A DNA stretch of 64,000 nucleotides. Source: Dolomitihabitans soli (lineage in GTDB: Bacteria > Actinomycetota > Actinomycetes > Streptosporangiales > Streptosporangiaceae). A model generated the notes under the pieces. The model saw nothing but the letters and a program-made list of their open reading frames with translations. It searched no databases and was not told the origin of the DNA. Numbering within the stretch: the stretch's first letter is position 1; each line of letters starts with the position of its first letter. The DNA lies in contig NZ_JAKNTW010000011.1 of NCBI RefSeq assembly GCF_022213955.1, forward strand, positions 62,001-126,000. The letters run 5' to 3'. A program made the position numbers and the translations under genes. Positions 17,587 through 25,975 of the stretch are shown piece by piece.

Positions 17587-18989
17587 CGGCGGCCTCCGTC
17601 GGTCTTCTTCCACCAGTCGCGGAACGACTCCGCGGGGATCTCCGGGATGTCGCGGGTGTCGGTCCAGCCGGCCAGCGGACCGGGCAGCCGCTTGGGCGCC
17701 AGCCGGCGGAACCGGCTGCCGAGCCGCTGTGCCTTCGCCAGCCGTACGGACTTGTCGAGGACCCAGCCCGCGGCGCGCATGCCGGCGCGTTCGGCGGGTG
17801 AGTGCCTGGCCTTGGCCCGCAGGTGGACCAGGACCTCGGGGATGTCGATGGCGACCGGGCAGACGTCGTAGCAGGCGCCGCACAGGCTGGAGGCGTAGGG
17901 CAGGGAACGGTCGAGCTCGGAGCCCATGCCACGGAGCTGAGGGGTGAGGATCGCCCCGATCGGCCCGGGATAGACCGAGCCGTAGGAGTGGCCGCCCGCG
18001 CGCTCGTAGACGGGGCAGACGTTGAGGCACGCGGAGCAGCGGATGCAGCGGAGGGCCTGCCGTCCGACCTCGTCGGCGAGCACCTTGGTGCGGCCGTTGT
18101 CGAGCAGCACCAGGTGGAACTCCTGCCCCTCGGCCGAGCCGGTCCAGGTCGAGGTGTAGGGGTTCATCCGCTCGCCGGTGGAACTGCGCGGCAGGAGCTG
18201 CAGGAAGACCTCCAGATCACGCCAGCTCGGCACGACCTTCTCGATGCCGACGACGCTGATCAGCGTCTCCGGCAGGGTGAGGCACATCCGGCCGTTGCCC
18301 TCGGACTCCAGCACCACCAGGGTGCCGGTCTCGGCGACCATGAAGTTGGCCCCGGAGACGGCGACCTTGGCCGACAGGAACTTCTCGCGCAGGTGCAGCC
18401 TGGCCGCCTCGGCGAGGGCGCGCGGCTCGTCGGTGAGCCCGTCCGGCGCCGGACGCCCCCATTCGGCCATCTTCGACAGGAACACCTCCCTGATCTCCGA
18501 CCGGTTGCGGTGGATCGCGGGCACCAGGATGTGCGAGGGCCAGTCGTCGCCGAGCTGCACGATCAGCTCGGCGAGGTCGGTCTCGTAGGCGGTGATCCCC
18601 TGCGCGGCCAGCGCCTCGTTCAGGCCGATCTCCTGGGTGGCCATCGACTTCACCTTGACGACCGAGGTCTCGCCGGTGGCCTTGACCAGGTCGGTGACGA
18701 TCCGGTTCGCCTCCTCGGCGTCGGCTGCCCAGTGCACGTGGCCGCCGGCGTCCGTCACCGCCGCCTCCAGCGTCAGCAGGTGGGTGTCGAGGTCGCGCAG
18801 CGCCTCGTCCTTGATCGCCGCCGCGGCGGCCCGCAGCTCCGCCCAGTCGGGCAGCTCGCCGACCACGGCGGCCCGCTTGCCGCGAATGGTGTGGGTGGCC
18901 TTGCGCAGGTTGTAGCGAAGCTGGGAGTCCTGTACGGCGTGCGCCGCGTTCGCCGGGAAGGCGGGCATGCCGAGGAAGGCGCCACTCAT
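17583..18989 (-). CDS. lutB: Lactate utilization iron-sulfur protein B
   Basis: This is the electron-transfer subunit of LutABC. It has 468 residues. An N-terminal LUD domain (~60-300) is followed by two ferredoxin-like 4Fe-4S motifs: CIRCSACLNVCP (~315) and CGACYDVCP (~370). All eight cluster cysteines are present. The C-terminus has a helical tail ending ESFRDWWKK. The ATG at 18989 overlaps the lutA stop (ATGA). Coupling on both sides makes lutA-lutB-lutC one translational unit. Confidence 0.95.
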   Translation of the reverse strand: MSGAFLGMPAFPANAAHAVQDSQLRYNLRKATHTIRGKRAAVVGELPDWAELRAAAAAIKDEALRDLDTHLLTLEAAVTDAGGHVHWAADAEEANRIVTDLVKATGETSVVKVKSMATQEIGLNEALAAQGITAYETDLAELIVQLGDDWPSHILVPAIHRNRSEIREVFLSKMAEWGRPAPDGLTDEPRALAEAARLHLREKFLSAKVAVSGANFMVAETGTLVVLESEGNGRMCLTLPETLISVVGIEKVVPSWRDLEVFLQLLPRSSTGERMNPYTSTWTGSAEGQEFHLVLLDNGRTKVLADEVGRQALRCIRCSACLNVCPVYERAGGHSYGSVYPGPIGAILTPQLRGMGSELDRSLPYASSLCGACYDVCPVAIDIPEVLVHLRAKARHSPAERAGMRAAGWVLDKSVRLAKAQRLGSRFRRLAPKRLPGPLAGWTDTRDIPEIPAESFRDWWKKTDGGRR

Positions 18990-19774
18990 GCCTGGACCTC
19001 CGTGGCCGCGAGGATCTCGGCGAGGTGCATCACGCGCACCCCGGCGCGCTGCCGTTTCAGGGCGCCGCCGATGTGCATCAGGCAGGAGTTGTCGGCGGCG
19101 CAGAGCACCTCGGCGCCGGTGTCGAGCACGCCGCGGACCTTGTCGCCGCACATCGCCGCGGAGATCGCCGGGTTCTTCACCGCGAAGGTGCCGCCGAAGC
19201 CGCAGCACTCCTCCGCGCCGGGCAGCGGGAGCAGCTCCAGCCCGCGGACCTGTGCCAGGAGGCGGGCGGGGCGGTCGCCGAGGTGCAGGCCGCGCAGCGA
19301 GTGGCAGGTCGGGTGATACGTCACCCGGTGCGGGAAATATGCGCCTACGTCGGTGACGCCCAGCACGTCCACCAGGAACTCCGACAGGTCGTACACCTTG
19401 GGCGCCATCTCCGCCGCCGCCCGGGAGAACGCGCTCGACCCGCCGGGCGGACGGGGACCGCCCCCGACGGGCGCGTGGCGAGGACCGGCCGCGGCCGCCC
19501 TGGCCAGGCGAGGGTACTGCTCGCGGACCATCGCGGCGCACGAACCCGAAGGGGCGACCACGGCGTCGTAGTCGCCGAAGACGTCGAGGAAGTGCCGGGC
19601 CAGCCGTACGCCCTCGTCCTGGTAGCCGGTGTTGACGTGCATCTGCCCGCAACAGGTCTGCGCGGCGGGGAACTCGACCTCGCAGCCGAGGCGGCGCAGC
19701 AGGGAGACCACCGCCCGGCCCGTCCCAGGGAAGAGCGTGTCGTTGACACACGTGATGAACAGGGCGACGCGCAC
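18986..19774 (-). CDS. lutA: Lactate utilization protein A (CCG-domain Fe-S oxidoreductase)
   Basis: This is a LutA/GlpC-type oxidoreductase subunit with two CCG domains. The first ends QTCCGQMHVNTG (~40) and the second AEECCGFGGTFAVK (~190). Length is 262 residues, slightly longer than the usual ~240. The extra is a Gly/Pro-rich loop around residues 88-105 (APVGGGPRPPGGSS). The start is GTG 19774 (VRVALFITCVND), preceded by AAAGGGAG 4 nt away. The only longer in-frame extension lacks a comparable SD. The promoter overlaps the twin operators just upstream. Confidence 0.93.
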   Translation of the reverse strand: MRVALFITCVNDTLFPGTGRAVVSLLRRLGCEVEFPAAQTCCGQMHVNTGYQDEGVRLARHFLDVFGDYDAVVAPSGSCAAMVREQYPRLARAAAAGPRHAPVGGGPRPPGGSSAFSRAAAEMAPKVYDLSEFLVDVLGVTDVGAYFPHRVTYHPTCHSLRGLHLGDRPARLLAQVRGLELLPLPGAEECCGFGGTFAVKNPAISAAMCGDKVRGVLDTGAEVLCAADNSCLMHIGGALKRQRAGVRVMHLAEILAATEVQA

Positions 19775-19792
19775 AATGCTCCCTTTCCTATG

Positions 19793-19803
19793 AGGTCTGA
19801 CCA
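19793..19803. promoter_or_regulatory. FadR/LldR-type operator, site 1
   Basis: AGGTCTGACCA matches the lactate-regulator consensus TNGTNNNACNA at every fixed position except the first. It lies 19 bp upstream of the lutA GTG. Confidence 0.65.
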
Positions 19804-19808
19804 CTGTA

Positions 19809-19819
19809 TGGTCCGACCA
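19809..19819. promoter_or_regulatory. FadR/LldR-type operator, site 2
   Basis: TGGTCCGACCA is a perfect inverted repeat around one base and an exact match to TNGTNNNACNA. Its centre is 16 bp from site 1, and it ends 1 bp before the lutR ATG. Confidence 0.75.
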
Positions 19820-19820
19820 T

Positions 19821-20525
19821 ATGGAGACACAAGACTCCGGATGGCGCCCGGTCCGCCGCGCCCGTGCCTTCGAGGACGTGCTCGCCCAGATCGAGCGGCG
19901 GATCGCCGACGACGAGCTCGCCGTCGGCGACCGGCTTCCCGGCGAGCGGCAGATGGCCGAACAACTCCAGGTCAGCAGGTCCTCCGTGCGGGAGGCGCTG
20001 CGGGTGCTGGAGACGCTGGGCGTGGTGTCGTCGCAGGCGGGACGTGGGCCCGACGCGGGAGCCGTGCTCATCTCCCGGCCGGAGGGCGCGCTCACCGACC
20101 TGCTGCGGCTGCACCTCGGCCTGTCCTCGCTGTCCATGCGCGAGGTGGTCGAGACCCGGATGATGATCGAGCGGTGGTCGGCGGCGCACGCGGCCGACCA
20201 CGTCACCGCCGAGCACCTGGCCAGGATGCGGACCGCGCTGGCGAACATGGCGGCGGCGGCCACGGTGGCGGAGTTCGTCGAGCACGACACCGACTTCCAC
20301 CTCACGATCGCCGAACTGTCGGGGAACCGGCTGCTCGCCGCCACCATGCGGGCCCTGCGCGCCGCCGTCCAGGAGTACGCGATCGAGGCGGTGCACCGGC
20401 TGGGCACGACCGAGGGGCTGACGGCCGACCACATGGAGATCTACGACGCGATCGCGGCGGGCGACCGGGAGGCCGCGGTGGCCGCCGTCTCCGCGCATCT
20501 GGCCCGCGCCTACCCCACCGCCTGA
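19821..20525 (+). CDS. lutR: FadR-subfamily GntR regulator of lactate operon
   Basis: This is a 234-residue transcriptional regulator, presumably the lactate-responsive repressor of lutABC and itself. The winged HTH (~14-75) has GDRLPGERQMAEQLQVSRSSVREALRVLE. The FCD ligand domain (~95-225) has the metal or effector residues in ETRMMIE, HDTDFHLTIAE and DHMEIYDAIAAGD, with His/Asp positions kept. No SD precedes ATG 19821: the codon follows directly on the operator, so the mRNA may be leaderless. Divergent placement from lutA supports the assignment. Confidence 0.9.
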   Translation: METQDSGWRPVRRARAFEDVLAQIERRIADDELAVGDRLPGERQMAEQLQVSRSSVREALRVLETLGVVSSQAGRGPDAGAVLISRPEGALTDLLRLHLGLSSLSMREVVETRMMIERWSAAHAADHVTAEHLARMRTALANMAAAATVAEFVEHDTDFHLTIAELSGNRLLAATMRALRAAVQEYAIEAVHRLGTTEGLTADHMEIYDAIAAGDREAAVAAVSAHLARAYPTA

Positions 20526-20651
20526 CCGATCACACCGCATCCGGCCCGCGCCCACCCCACCACCCGACCGATCACACCGCATCCGGCCCGCGCCCACCCC
20601 ACCACCCGACCGATCACACCGCATCCGGCCCGCGCCCACCCCACCGCCTGA
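20526..20651. repeat. 42-bp tandem repeat, three copies, derived from lutR 3' end
   Basis: Units are 20526-20567, 20568-20609 and 20610-20651. Copies 1 and 2 are identical. Copy 3 differs only near its end, where it has the same GCCTGA as the gene's stop. The last 32 bp of each unit match the last 32 bp of lutR (20494-20525), copy 3 at 30 of 32 positions. The array lies between convergent stops of lutR and the sulfatase. Confidence 0.9.
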
Positions 20652-20655
20652 CCGG

Positions 20656-22101
20656 TCAGCGGGTGTCCGCTATCCGGCAGCCGGCGCCCGAGCACGTCGC
20701 CATCGCCTGCAGGCTCCGCTGGAGGGCGCTGAGCAGCTCCGGCGGCGCCTCCGCCGCCAGGTTCCTGAGCTGGAACGGGTCCGAGGCGAGGTCGTAGAGC
20801 TGGCGCTCCCCCGTTTCGTACTCCACGTAGGTGTACCGCTCGGTCCGCAGCCCCCGGTAGGGCGGCACGGTCGCCGGGGACAGGGTCAGCAGGCCGGGCG
20901 GGCTGAAGAACTCCACCAGGACGTTCCGCCGCCAGCCGGGCGGCGGCACGCCGGTGAGCAGCGGCACCAGCGAGCGCCCTTCGACGAACGCGGGGACCTC
21001 CGCCCCGGCGATCGCGCCGAAGGTGGGGCCGAGGTCCACGGTGGTCGCCAGGCTGGTGACGTCCGCCCCGGCCCGGACCCCCGGCCCGCGCACCACCAGG
21101 GGCACCCGGATGCTCTCGTCGAACGGGGTGGTCTTGCCGTTGGGGATCCGATGGCTGCCCAGGTGGAACCCGTTGTCAGAAGTGAAGAAGATGTACGTGT
21201 TAGCCAGCCGCCCGGACCGGCTCAGCGACGCCACCAGGGACCCGACGAGGTCGTCGACGCCCAGCATGGCCCGCATCCGCGCCCGGTACCGCTCGTCGAT
21301 TCGCGCGATGGCGGCGGGGTCCAGCCGGGGCATCGAGCGCAGCCAGGCCGGCTCGGCCGACAGGTCCTCCTGGTCGAAGGACGGCGTGCGGGGCGCGATG
21401 GCGCCGGTGAAGGCGTCCGCGTGGCGGGGCGCGTGGTTGGCCGGGGCGTGCGGCGCGATCGGGGCGAGGTAGAGGAAGAAGGGCTCCTTGCCCTCCCTGG
21501 AGACGAACTCCCCGGCCTTGGCGGCGAGCACGTCGGAGAGGTAGTCCTCCGGCGCGAAGCCGTACTGGCGCAGCGTGCCGTTCTCGTTGAGGGTGTAGCC
21601 GAACTCGTTGTAGAGGCGCTTGACGGGCACCTGCCAGTCGTCCCAGCCCGGCGGGACGTGCGTCGCCTCGACCTTGCGGCCGGGGTAGTGGTTCAGGTAC
21701 TTGCCCATCAGACCGGTCCGGTAGCCGGCCGCCTTGAGCCAGGTGCCCATGGTGGAACGTTCCAGACCGGAGGTGTAGAACTTGGCGAATCCGCCTTCGG
21801 GCGGGGTGTTGGTGATCACGCCGTGGCTGTGGACGTACTGCGAGCGAAGGATCGTGGAACGGGAGGGGCAGCACCAGGAGTTGGAGACGAAGTAGCGGTC
21901 GAACGAGGTGCCCTGGCGTACGAGCTGGGTCCAGATGTTGGGAAAGGCCCGCAGGTCGACGGCGTCCAGGTCGTCCGCGAGCACCAGCACGATGTTGGGG
22001 CGTGGGCGGGCGCCCGCGTCGGCGGGGACGCTCGCGAGCGGCTGCGCGCCGGCCAGGAGCAGCATGAGGAGACACGCGGTCCAGCAGACGATCTTCTTCA
22101 C
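20656..22101 (-). CDS. Secreted sulfatase (arylsulfatase family)
   Basis: This hydrolyses sulfate esters of unknown substrate. It has 481 residues from GTG 22101. The N-terminal signal peptide is KKIVCWTACLLMLLLAGAQPL, cleaved near ASVPADA. The metal-binding motif NIVLVLADDLD follows. The formylglycine cysteine lies in SNSWCCPSRSTILRS, the C-x-P-S-R signature. Later metal-site residues are FFTSDNGFHLGSHRIPNGK. A formylglycine-generating enzyme is needed but not encoded nearby. The frame could open further upstream (GTG 22137 or earlier), but the signal peptide fits 22101. It diverges from the F420 oxidoreductase gene with the KstR-like palindrome between them. Confidence 0.88.
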   Translation of the reverse strand: MKKIVCWTACLLMLLLAGAQPLASVPADAGARPRPNIVLVLADDLDAVDLRAFPNIWTQLVRQGTSFDRYFVSNSWCCPSRSTILRSQYVHSHGVITNTPPEGGFAKFYTSGLERSTMGTWLKAAGYRTGLMGKYLNHYPGRKVEATHVPPGWDDWQVPVKRLYNEFGYTLNENGTLRQYGFAPEDYLSDVLAAKAGEFVSREGKEPFFLYLAPIAPHAPANHAPRHADAFTGAIAPRTPSFDQEDLSAEPAWLRSMPRLDPAAIARIDERYRARMRAMLGVDDLVGSLVASLSRSGRLANTYIFFTSDNGFHLGSHRIPNGKTTPFDESIRVPLVVRGPGVRAGADVTSLATTVDLGPTFGAIAGAEVPAFVEGRSLVPLLTGVPPPGWRRNVLVEFFSPPGLLTLSPATVPPYRGLRTERYTYVEYETGERQLYDLASDPFQLRNLAAEAPPELLSALQRSLQAMATCSGAGCRIADTR

Positions 22102-22158
22102 ACGCTCAGGGATTCCCAGGTCACACCCCCTCGACACCCGACCCTCGACCAGTCCGGC

Positions 22159-22172
22159 TAGAACGTGTTCTA
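22159..22172. promoter_or_regulatory. KstR-like operator palindrome
   Basis: TAGAACGTGTTCTA is a near-perfect palindrome (only the centre GT is asymmetric). It matches the published actinobacterial KstR motif TnnAACnnGTTnnA, with the common flanks TAGAAC/GTTCTA. It is centred 15 bp before the F420 oxidoreductase GTG and 64 bp from the sulfatase start, so it could govern both. Confidence 0.65.
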
Positions 22173-22180
22173 ATCGGCCG

Positions 22181-23200
22181 GTGACGACTGATCTCCGGCT
22201 CGGCCTCAACCTCGGCTACTGGCAGCGCGGCCCCGACGACGCCACCGAGCTCGTCCAGACCGCCGAACGACTCGGCTACGACTCGGTCTGGACCGCCGAG
22301 GCGTACGGCAGCGACGCCTTCACCCCCCTCGCCTGGTACGGCGCGCGTACCTCTCGCATCAAACTGGGCACCAGCGTCGTGCAGATCTCCGCCCGCACGC
22401 CCGCCGCCACCGCCATGACGGCGATGACCCTCGACCACCTGACCGGCGGCCGCCTTCTGCTCGGCATCGGCGCCTCCGGCCCTCAGGTCGTCGAAGGCTG
22501 GTACGGAATGCCCTTCCCGAAACCGCTGGCCAGAACACGCGAGTACATCGAGATCATGCGTAAAATCTGGCGCCGCGAGGAGCCGGTGACCAGCGACGGC
22601 GACCACTACCCGCTCCCCCTCCCCGGCGGCGCCGGCCTCGGCAAGCCGCTCAAACTCATCACCCACCCCCTGCGCCCGGACATCCCGCTCTACCTCGGCG
22701 CCGAGGGCCCCAGGAACGTCGCGCTCGCCGCCGAGGTCACCGACGGCTGGCTGCCGCTGTTCGCCTTCCCGGAGAAGATCGAGAAGATGTACGGCGAGTC
22801 CCTGTCGGGAGCCCGGCCCGGCTTCGACATCGCCGCCATGGTCCTGGTGATCATCAGCGACGACGTGCAGGCCGCGCTGAACAGCGTCAAGATGATGCTG
22901 ACCCTCTACATCGGCGGCATGGGAGCCAGAGACCGCAACTTCCACGCCGACATCATCGGCAGGATGGGCTACGCCGAGGCCGCGACCCGGATCCAGGCGC
23001 TCTACCTCGCCGGGCGCAGGGACGAGGCGTTCCAGGCGATCCCCGACGAGCTCGCCGACGGGATCTCCCTGGTCGGGCCGCTCGGGCGGATCCGGGAACG
23101 GCTGGACGCCTGGCGGCGCAGCCCGGTGACCAACCTGCTGGTGATGGGCCCGCGCGACGAGCCGTCGCTGCGCGCGATCCGCGACCTGGTACTCGGCTGA
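22181..23200 (+). CDS. F420-dependent LLM-class oxidoreductase, Rv3520c family
   Basis: This is a luciferase-like (beta/alpha)8 oxidoreductase, 339 residues. Strong Rv3520c-type signatures are LRLGLNLGYWQRGPDDA, GYDSVWTAEAYGSDAFTPL, RIKLGTSVVQISARTPA and GPQVVEGWYGMPFPKPLART. The Rv3520c gene lies in the mycobacterial steroid-catabolic KstR region. The present start is GTG 22181. No SD is evident. The KstR-like site 15 bp upstream suggests sterol-linked regulation, but no other steroid genes are in the window, so the substrate is unknown. Confidence 0.9.
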   Translation: MTTDLRLGLNLGYWQRGPDDATELVQTAERLGYDSVWTAEAYGSDAFTPLAWYGARTSRIKLGTSVVQISARTPAATAMTAMTLDHLTGGRLLLGIGASGPQVVEGWYGMPFPKPLARTREYIEIMRKIWRREEPVTSDGDHYPLPLPGGAGLGKPLKLITHPLRPDIPLYLGAEGPRNVALAAEVTDGWLPLFAFPEKIEKMYGESLSGARPGFDIAAMVLVIISDDVQAALNSVKMMLTLYIGGMGARDRNFHADIIGRMGYAEAATRIQALYLAGRRDEAFQAIPDELADGISLVGPLGRIRERLDAWRRSPVTNLLVMGPRDEPSLRAIRDLVLG

Positions 23201-23239
23201 CCAGTGCCGACGCGGCTGCCCGCCGTACCTCCTTACGAC

Positions 23240-25192
23240 CTAGTCCGGGCGGGGGGCCGGGTTGTCGGTCACCGAGCGGAGCAGGGGACGGCTGAGCGCG
23301 CCCGCGCCGATCACCCCGCAGAAGCCCAGGACGACGCACACCAGGAGGGTCGTCATCCCGCTGCCGTTCAGGGCTCCGGGGGCCAGCGCCGCGCCGGAGG
23401 ACATGCCGATCAGGATGGCGCCGCCGCCGAGTACGGCGAGCGGGACGAGGGTCTCGGCGCGGCGGGCCCGGTCGAGCACGGACAGGGGCGTCCCGGCCAG
23501 CCTCAGCAGTGCGTAGGTCTGGCGGCGGTCGAGGATGGACGAGGCCGCCGTGATGCCCGCGCTGGCGATGGCGACCAGGAAGGAGACGGTGAGCACGACG
23601 ATCGTGCCGGTGCGCACGTCGGCGAGCATCACCTCGCCCTGGTGCTGATCGTCGGCCGGCGAGGTGGCGCTGTGGCCGGGCGCCAGGCCGGCGAGCGCGG
23701 TGCGGGCACGGTCGACGGTCGCCGTCTCCTCGGTCGCGAGCACGACGGTGACCAGCCGGTGGTCGCCCTTGCCCGACGTCTCGACCCGCCCCGCGAGGCC
23801 CGCGGACCGCAGTCGTTCCCCGGCTTTGTCGGCGGTCTCCGCGACCCGGGCCGCGGGCACCTCGATCTGCAGCCGCCCGGCGGACTCGTCGCCCAGCAGG
23901 CCGCTCGCCGGGGTGAGCAGCCCGATGAACCCGGCCACGAACCCGGTGAGCACCACCCCGCTCACGGTCCGCCACGCCGAGCGCGGATCATCCATCAGCC
24001 GCCGCCCCGCCAGCAGCCGCGCGGGCCCCCGCGCCGAGCGGGCGGTGATCCTGCCGATCACGCCGACCACCCAGGGTCCCAGCACCGCGATCGACAGGAA
24101 CGGCAAGGCGACCGCCAGGACGAGCGCGGCCACCGAGGCCGTCCCCGAGGCGACGGCGGGGGCGGCCGCGACGAGCGCCACCGTCACCACCACCCGGACG
24201 AACCGCATCCCCGGCGGCGTCTCCCGCTTGGCCACCCCGAGCGGGCTGACCACCACCCTGCGCAACCCGACCACCGCCGACAACCCGACCAGCAGAGGTA
24301 CGGCGAGCAGCACGCCGATCACGTACTGCGGGCCGGGCAGGAGGTCCCAGGCGAACCAGGTGCCGCCCGCGATCGGGATGCCGGCCAGCAGCGGCACGGC
24401 CACGCCGTACACGACCGTGCCCAGCAGCGCCCCCAGCACGGCGACGAACATGGCCTCGGCGGCCGTCATGCCTACCACCTGGCCGGGCGTCGCGCCCACC
24501 AGACGCAGCGCGGCCAGCCGCCGGTCGCGCCTGGCGACGGTCAGCCTGGCCGAGGCGCCGCCGAACACCAGCAGCGGGACGATCATCAGCACGGTCGCGA
24601 TCAGGGCGAGGATCGAATAGCCGACGGCCATGTCGGAGGGCTCGCCGCCGAAGCCCGCGATCCTGGTCGGACCGGTGGACAGCAGTGACTCAGCGGACTG
24701 AAGCCAGGTCATCGCCGGGTCTCCGGGGGCCCGGCCGACCACCGCGACCAGTTCCCCGGGATGGATCAGCCCCTCGTCCCCGATGACCAGCCCCGCAAGG
24801 ACCGGGAACCGGCGGCCGAGCCGGTCGGCGGGAAGCCGTTCGATGAGCGCGGCCAGGGCAGGTGACGTCCACACCTCGCCGGGCGCGGGAAACCGGCTGA
24901 GCCCGGGAGGCGGAGCCAGCCCCTGCTTGAGCGCGGCGAGTTCGACCACGGTGATCGAACGGTCCGCCACGAAGCCGTGCCGTACGGCCTGCACCGCCAC
25001 CGCGTCCGAGGCCCGAACCGGGTTGCGCCACGCCTCGCGGTCGCTCCGCGCGTCGAAAGCGAGGTTGATCCCGGCCGCGAACAGCAGCAACGCCGTGCAC
25101 ACGGCCACCGCGACCAGGGTGAGCCCCGCGCCGAGCAGCTCGCGGCGGCCCCCGCCGCGCAGCAGCCGCCAGCTCAGCTCAAGCGTCCTCAT
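23240..25192 (-). CDS. ABC transporter permease, FtsX/MacB-like
   Basis: This 650-residue integral membrane protein is the permease half of an ABC exporter or signalling complex. Residues 1-40 form one helix. A large extracytoplasmic region (~45-180) follows. Three or more helices (~190-320) lead to a central membrane block (~330-410) and C-terminal FtsX-type helices (~530-640). The pattern GASARLTVARRDRRLAALRLVGATPGQV is the FtsX coupling segment, and a second copy is at SILDRRQTYALLRLAGTPLSVL. Its start overlaps the stop of the ATP-binding gene by 4 bp. Confidence 0.85.
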   Translation of the reverse strand: MRTLELSWRLLRGGGRRELLGAGLTLVAVAVCTALLLFAAGINLAFDARSDREAWRNPVRASDAVAVQAVRHGFVADRSITVVELAALKQGLAPPPGLSRFPAPGEVWTSPALAALIERLPADRLGRRFPVLAGLVIGDEGLIHPGELVAVVGRAPGDPAMTWLQSAESLLSTGPTRIAGFGGEPSDMAVGYSILALIATVLMIVPLLVFGGASARLTVARRDRRLAALRLVGATPGQVVGMTAAEAMFVAVLGALLGTVVYGVAVPLLAGIPIAGGTWFAWDLLPGPQYVIGVLLAVPLLVGLSAVVGLRRVVVSPLGVAKRETPPGMRFVRVVVTVALVAAAPAVASGTASVAALVLAVALPFLSIAVLGPWVVGVIGRITARSARGPARLLAGRRLMDDPRSAWRTVSGVVLTGFVAGFIGLLTPASGLLGDESAGRLQIEVPAARVAETADKAGERLRSAGLAGRVETSGKGDHRLVTVVLATEETATVDRARTALAGLAPGHSATSPADDQHQGEVMLADVRTGTIVVLTVSFLVAIASAGITAASSILDRRQTYALLRLAGTPLSVLDRARRAETLVPLAVLGGGAILIGMSSGAALAPGALNGSGMTTLLVCVVLGFCGVIGAGALSRPLLRSVTDNPAPRPD

Positions 25193-25875
25193 CGGGCCAC
25201 CGCCGCCGCCGGGAGGATTCGCCCGTCACGGACCTCCACCGTGCTGTCGCACCAGCGGGCCACCTGCGGGTCGTGGGTGACCACGACCAGCGAGGCTCCG
25301 TTGCGCCTGGTCGCCTCCACCAGGATGCGCATCGTGTCGTGGCCGGTGCTCTGGTCGAGCGCGCCGGTCGGCTCGTCGGCGAAGACCACCGCGGGGCCGG
25401 TGACCAGGGCCCGGGCGATGGCGACCCGCTGCGCCTGCCCGCCGGACAGCTCACCGGGACGCCGGTGCTCCATGCCGCCGAGGCCGAGCGGCCCGAACCA
25501 CTCCCTGGCCTGCGTCACGGCCTTGGCCCTGGGCACCCCGCCGAGCATCAGCGGCAGCGCGACGTTCTCCTCGGCGGCCAACTCCGGAAGAAGCTGACCG
25601 AACTGGAAGACGAACCCGAAACGGGTGCGCCGCAGCGCGCTGCGTTCCCGTTCGCGCATGGTGTCCACCCGCCGTCCGAGCAGGGTCACCTCGCCCTCGT
25701 CCGGTTTCGTGATCCCCGCCAGGCAATGCAGCAAAGTGGATTTGCCAGACCCGCTGGGACCCATGATCGCGATCGTCTCGCCCTGCCGTACGGCCAGCTC
25801 GACACCGGCCAGCGCCACGGCCGGTCCGAACCGCTTGACCAGTCCCCGGCCGTGCAGAACCATTCCCTCACTCAT
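25189..25875 (-). CDS. ABC transporter ATP-binding protein (MacB/LolD-type)
   Basis: This 228-residue ATPase drives the adjacent FtsX-like permease. Walker A is MGPSGSGKST (~36), the signature LSGGQAQRVAIARAL (~138) and Walker B VVFADEPTGALDQ (~160). The Q-loop is FVFQFGQLLPE. I chose ATG 25875 with GGGAGG 9 nt upstream; the frame continues to 25965 without a convincing SD. The pair is divergent from the response regulator. Confidence 0.9.
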   Translation of the reverse strand: MSEGMVLHGRGLVKRFGPAVALAGVELAVRQGETIAIMGPSGSGKSTLLHCLAGITKPDEGEVTLLGRRVDTMRERERSALRRTRFGFVFQFGQLLPELAAEENVALPLMLGGVPRAKAVTQAREWFGPLGLGGMEHRRPGELSGGQAQRVAIARALVTGPAVVFADEPTGALDQSTGHDTMRILVEATRRNGASLVVVTHDPQVARWCDSTVEVRDGRILPAAAVAR

Positions 25876-25975
25876 GGGGACGAGCCTCCCGGCCGGCGGC
25901 CCACCGGCGGATCGGCCGACTGTCCAGTTCCGATCGGCCGAATGGCCGAGCCCGGCGGCTGGCACAATCGAGCGG

